This document shows, in pieces, positions 5,411-8,069 of a stretch of 8,069 nucleotides of DNA. Below the pieces are notes generated by a model, which saw nothing but the letters and a program-made list of their open reading frames with translations, was not told the origin of the DNA and ran no database searches. Position 1 is the first letter of the stretch, and the number at the start of each line of letters is the position of its first letter. The stretch covers positions 1 to 8,069 of the forward strand of contig DTUH01000251.1 in assembly GCA_012964265.1 (NCBI GenBank), given 5' to 3'. This DNA is from Candidatus Lambdaproteobacteria bacterium. GTDB lineage: Bacteria; SAR324; NAC60-12. The position numbers and the translations under genes were made by a program.

Positions 5411-6253
5411 TCAACCTAATGAGTCGTAACTTCCAAGTACTTTGTAGCGAAAATTTGAAAAACTGAGTACGTCAAGACAGGCTTCTGTGTCCGTAGAATT
5501 GTAAAAATCTACGTAAAAAACATACGCCCAGGGAGTGTCTTTAGCAGGCCTTGACTCCAACCGGCAAAGGTTAATCTGAAAAAGGTTGAACACGCTTAAG
5601 AGTTGATACAGCAAACCGGAGCGGTCATCCTGAAATTCAACAAAGAGTGACGTTTTTTTGCAGGAATAATCAAGCTTCTCATTTGTCTTACGCGAGCGGA
5701 CAACCAGGAAGCGGGTGGTATTATTCTGATAATCCTGGATTCCAGAGGCGTATTTCCATTGAGGGTAATCTTCCGCAAATGAAACCGGAACAATTGCAGC
5801 GGCAGAAACGCTTCCGGAATCAACTGCTTCCAGAAACTGAATTCCGGAATCAACGTTACTTCTGGTTAATTTACTTTGCGCCTTTGCCAGGTTTCCGGAA
5901 ATATATCCGCTGCTTTGTTCGAGTGCCTGAGGGTGTGCAAAACAAAACTCAACCTTTTCCAGTTCCGCATTTGCCAACAAAGCATACTCGATCAGCAAAT
6001 TGATTTCCCCCAGAATCAACAAATCATTGCTGACCAGCGAATCCTGAACTTGCGCCACCGTACCCGCAACAGAATTTTCAACCGGAACTACCGCCACAGA
6101 TTCCGGATCTTCAGTCACTTTGAAAAGTGCCTCAACAAAAGTACCGGTGTAGGTAATACTGACTCCGCCGGTGCGGATTTTTTGGGTTGCTTCATCGCTG
6201 AAGGTGCCCTGCGGCCCCAAAGTGAAGATTTGGGAACAATCCTTTAAAGACAT
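5411..6253 (-). CDS. pheA: Prephenate dehydratase with ACT regulatory domain
   Basis: This encodes 280 residues from ATG 6253; a TTG at 6277 would add eight non-conserved residues. The enzyme converts prephenate to phenylpyruvate in phenylalanine biosynthesis in the cytoplasm. The PDT domain is complete: TLGPQGTFSDEA (11-22), VPVENSVAGTV (56-66), HPQALEQ (107-113), and NNTTRFLVV with the catalytic TRF triad (180-182). The C-terminal ACT domain (about 200-275) has the phenylalanine-binding ESRP motif (233-236), and GLLYQLL (213-219) stands at the position of the GALV motif, so feedback inhibition by phenylalanine is expected. There is no chorismate mutase domain, so this is the monofunctional form and not the P-protein. 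It lies 75 bases after rpmB and 81 bases before the PilZ gene on the same strand. I see no Phe-rich leader peptide, and the upstream sequence lacks a clear ribosome binding site. Confidence 0.96.
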   Translation of the reverse strand: MSLKDCSQIFTLGPQGTFSDEATQKIRTGGVSITYTGTFVEALFKVTEDPESVAVVPVENSVAGTVAQVQDSLVSNDLLILGEINLLIEYALLANAELEKVEFCFAHPQALEQSSGYISGNLAKAQSKLTRSNVDSGIQFLEAVDSGSVSAAAIVPVSFAEDYPQWKYASGIQDYQNNTTRFLVVRSRKTNEKLDYSCKKTSLFVEFQDDRSGLLYQLLSVFNLFQINLCRLESRPAKDTPWAYVFYVDFYNSTDTEACLDVLSFSNFRYKVLGSYDSLG

Positions 6254-6328
6254 GAAACCAGCAAGATTAAGAGGCAAGCAAACCGTCGGCTCAATGTGTG
6301 AAAACCGGCTGAATGTAGATTTTGTAGC

Positions 6329-6520
6329 TTAAGCAGCGATTGTTTTTCCGGAACGGATACACTGGGTACAAACACGTGTTTTTTTACGGTTTCCGCCTGC
6401 CTGGCGGATTCGCACGGTTTGCAAATTAGGCATCCAGCGTCGTTTTGTTTTGTTGTTGGCGTGACTGACCCGATTTCCGTTTCCGGGAATTTTTCCGCAC
6501 ACTTGACATTTTGCTGACAT
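6329..6520 (-). CDS. rpmB: 50S ribosomal protein L28
   Basis: This encodes 63 residues, a complete short-form bL28 of the large ribosomal subunit. Family signatures are the N-terminal MSAKCQVCGK, GNRVSHANNKTKRRWMPNLQ (residues 15-34), and a basic VRIRQAGGNRKKTRVCTQCI segment. It carries two CxxC pairs, Cys5/Cys8 and Cys51/Cys54, the zinc-ribbon (C+) form of L28; many bacteria also encode a C- paralogue lacking these cysteines. The ATG at 6520-6518 is preceded by an A-rich leader with no good Shine-Dalgarno. A candidate promoter lies 47 bases upstream, overlapping the end of the topoisomerase gene. It is followed by pheA on the same strand. Confidence 0.95.
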   Translation of the reverse strand: MSAKCQVCGKIPGNGNRVSHANNKTKRRWMPNLQTVRIRQAGGNRKKTRVCTQCIRSGKTIAA

Positions 6521-6566
6521 AACGATTTTCTTATATTTTTTTGTTCAAACTGAATCTTTGCCCCTA

Positions 6567-6595
6567 ATACTACGTCTTTTACTGAAAATATGCAA
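6567..6595 (-). promoter_or_regulatory. Promoter candidate for rpmB
   Basis: On the minus strand TTGCAT (-35, 6595-6590) and TAGTAT (-10, 6572-6567, four of six consensus positions) are separated by exactly 17 bases. Transcription would begin near 6560 and give a leader of about 40 A-rich bases before the rpmB ATG. The -35 lies only five bases past the stop of the topoisomerase gene, so rpmB may be expressed both from this site and by read-through. Confidence 0.42.
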
Positions 6596-6599
6596 TTCT

Positions 6600-8069
6600 T
6601 TAATTTTCAGATTTTTCGGGCAATAATAATGATTCCTGCTCCGGATGGGCAATGTTGGTTGCGACTTTCACACTCTGCACAGACTTGCTGGACACTTTGT
6701 TGCCCCTGGCCTGAATGCCTTTAATTGACAAATCATCGAAAATATAAATATCACTTGATTTTCGAATTCTGGGTGTCGGCACAAAGGATATTTCAAGTCT
6801 AATTCCTTCACCCTGACTCAAATGCAAAATTTTTGCTCCTTTTTTTGCAGGAAACAGATTGTATTCACGGTCGAGGATAAACTTTTCCACCCGGAAACGT
6901 TTAGCGTAGCATACACGTGTTGCGCCTTCCCAGTAAACTACGTTATGCACTGTCTCTGAATTCAATTTTTCCACACTGATGGCATTTTTTCCAATGAATT
7001 GCTTTTCCGGAACACGGATTACCTGATAGGAGCCGTCCTTGCGTATTACCACCATTTTGTCATAGGCAGAGCAAAAAAACGAAGCATTAGCGGATTTAAC
7101 ATTAAGTCCCAGAAATCCTTCTTTACGATCCCAGCCTACTTTTTGTTTTTCCGCCACATCCTGAACGCGAATTTCATCAAATCTTTTGATTTTGGTACGA
7201 CGTGGATAATTCAGTCCATATTTTTCCTTGATTTTATCCAGATATGCAATCGTGTAACGGGTAATATCCTTCAACGATTTATTCAGTGAACTGATGGTAA
7301 CTTTCAGTTTGTCCAGTTCTTTCTGGCTTTCTTTCAGATCATAACGTGAAATTCTTTTTATCTGCAGGGTCAACAATTTTTCAATATCATCCTGCATAAC
7401 TGGAAAAGGCAGGACAGACTCAATGTGAAGCACAGCATTTTTAACAACTTCAAGAGCCTCTTCGTAAGAGTCACATGCTTCCAGTTTCTGGTAAATTTTT
7501 TCGCCAATAAAATACATTTCCATCCTGCGGAGATGCCATTTTTTCCTGGCTTGTTCCAGCGACAGAAGCAGTTCCTGCTTGAGCAAATCTTTCAACCCCA
7601 AAGTATTGTGGCGCAGGACTTCACTTACAGTAAGCTGAACCGGCTGATTCGACTGAATGAGTAGCATATTTACTGAAATGGAAACTTCACATTGCGTGAA
7701 GGCATAAAGCAATTTCAGCAATTTTTCCGGATCCATGCCTCTTGTTGCTTTCAATTCAATTTCAACTTTTTCGGCGGTAAAGTCGTCAATTGAGGATAAT
7801 TTAAATTTACCCTTGTTGACTGCATCCTGAACGGACTGAATCAATGATTCCGTTGTCACTCCAAACGGCAACTGTCTTACGGTTAAGATTTTTTCATCCG
7901 TAATTTCGATGCGGGCACGAACCCGTACCTTACCGTTTCCATCTTCATATTGTCCTGCATCCAGCAAACCGCCGTTGAGAAAATCCGGTAAGAGCTTGAA
8001 GGGTTTATTTTTCAAAAAAGAAATTTGAGCATCAATAACTTCATTGAAATTATGCGGTAAAATTCGAGT
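6600..8069 (-). CDS. parC: DNA topoisomerase IV subunit A (GyrA/ParC family), 5' partial
   Basis: The frame is open to the right edge, giving 489 visible residues; the TTG at 8015 is internal. The subunit cuts and rejoins DNA in type IIA topoisomerases, with ParE/GyrB supplying ATP hydrolysis. Visible residues 1-10 (TRILPHNFNE) lie just after the active-site tyrosine region, so roughly the first 180 residues, including the quinolone-resistance region, are missing. The tower and C-gate follow (VSISVNMLLI at 129-138; EVLRHNTLGLKDLLKQELL at 150-168; coiled-coil arm about 225-290). The C-terminal domain is reduced (about 300-475), with DKMVVIRKDGSYQVIRV (337-353), IGKNAI, KRFRVEKFILDREYNL and SIKGIQARGNKVSSK (448-462). 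This matches the Bacteroidetes/spirochaete type of ParC, and no GyrA-box QRRGGKG is seen. Assignment to topoisomerase IV and not gyrase rests on that missing box and the short C-terminal domain. It is the first gene of the minus-strand housekeeping block visible here. Confidence 0.92.
   Translation of the reverse strand, partial: TRILPHNFNEVIDAQISFLKNKPFKLLPDFLNGGLLDAGQYEDGNGKVRVRARIEITDEKILTVRQLPFGVTTESLIQSVQDAVNKGKFKLSSIDDFTAEKVEIELKATRGMDPEKLLKLLYAFTQCEVSISVNMLLIQSNQPVQLTVSEVLRHNTLGLKDLLKQELLLSLEQARKKWHLRRMEMYFIGEKIYQKLEACDSYEEALEVVKNAVLHIESVLPFPVMQDDIEKLLTLQIKRISRYDLKESQKELDKLKVTISSLNKSLKDITRYTIAYLDKIKEKYGLNYPRRTKIKRFDEIRVQDVAEKQKVGWDRKEGFLGLNVKSANASFFCSAYDKMVVIRKDGSYQVIRVPEKQFIGKNAISVEKLNSETVHNVVYWEGATRVCYAKRFRVEKFILDREYNLFPAKKGAKILHLSQGEGIRLEISFVPTPRIRKSSDIYIFDDLSIKGIQARGNKVSSKSVQSVKVATNIAHPEQESLLLPEKSEN

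Noticed and set aside
6275..6277. TTG start for pheA (and likewise TTG 5344 for pilZ)
   Set aside because: Both would add short non-conserved extensions without a ribosome binding site; ATG codons a few residues inside give complete domains.
6281..6317. Short imperfect direct repeat (GGCTCAATGTG / GGCTGAATGTA) between rpmB and pheA
   Set aside because: It has only two imperfect copies of about 11 bases with no associated structure, within chance expectation.
8013..8015. TTG as the start of the topoisomerase gene
   Set aside because: The frame stays open to the window edge, and the upstream residues LPHNFNEVIDAQISF are conserved in the family, so this codon is an internal leucine.

Overview
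The window looks like part of a chromosome from an uncultivated or little-studied Gram-negative bacterium of moderate, slightly AT-rich composition. The evidence is a lipoprotein with a clear lipobox, good AGGAGG-type ribosome binding sites and a TTGACA-type promoter on some genes, a c-di-GMP-binding PilZ protein, and a topoisomerase A subunit whose C-terminal half resembles the Bacteroidetes/spirochaete ParC type and not the classical GyrA type. The strong Shine-Dalgarno sites and the PilZ gene argue against Bacteroidetes proper. A proteobacterium-like marine lineage (for example SAR324) or a spirochaete is possible, but the sequence does not settle it.

Layout. Bases 1-191 (+) hold the C-terminal end of a homocysteine S-methyltransferase, closed by a hairpin/T-run terminator. 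From 222 to about 2050 is a gene-poor stretch with two minus-strand envelope genes: a lysine/arginine-rich lipoprotein (222-890) and a small single-TM protein (1233-1484) with a convincing promoter. It also holds two MITE-like palindromic repeats bounded by TGTCAT/ATGACA (1089-1165 and 1703-1854). A DUF1330 protein follows on the plus strand (2052-2339).

The middle (2351-4103, minus strand) is a decay zone. It contains a benzoate/2-aminobenzoate-CoA ligase broken by a one-base frameshift and an internal deletion, and a fragment of the last ~100 residues of a penicillin-acylase (S45) family enzyme lying against the 3' end of the pilZ gene.

From 4112 to the right edge (minus strand) is an ordinary housekeeping block, in transcription order: topoisomerase IV subunit A (continuing off the right edge), rpmB (L28), pheA (prephenate dehydratase) and a membrane-anchored PilZ protein. 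rpmB has its own candidate promoter overlapping the end of the topoisomerase gene. pheA and pilZ lack recognisable ribosome binding sites, and a long inverted repeat lies between them.

I see no convincing new multi-gene system. The most informative features are the reconstructed pseudogenes, the two palindromic repeats, the two unassigned envelope proteins and the dyad between pheA and pilZ.
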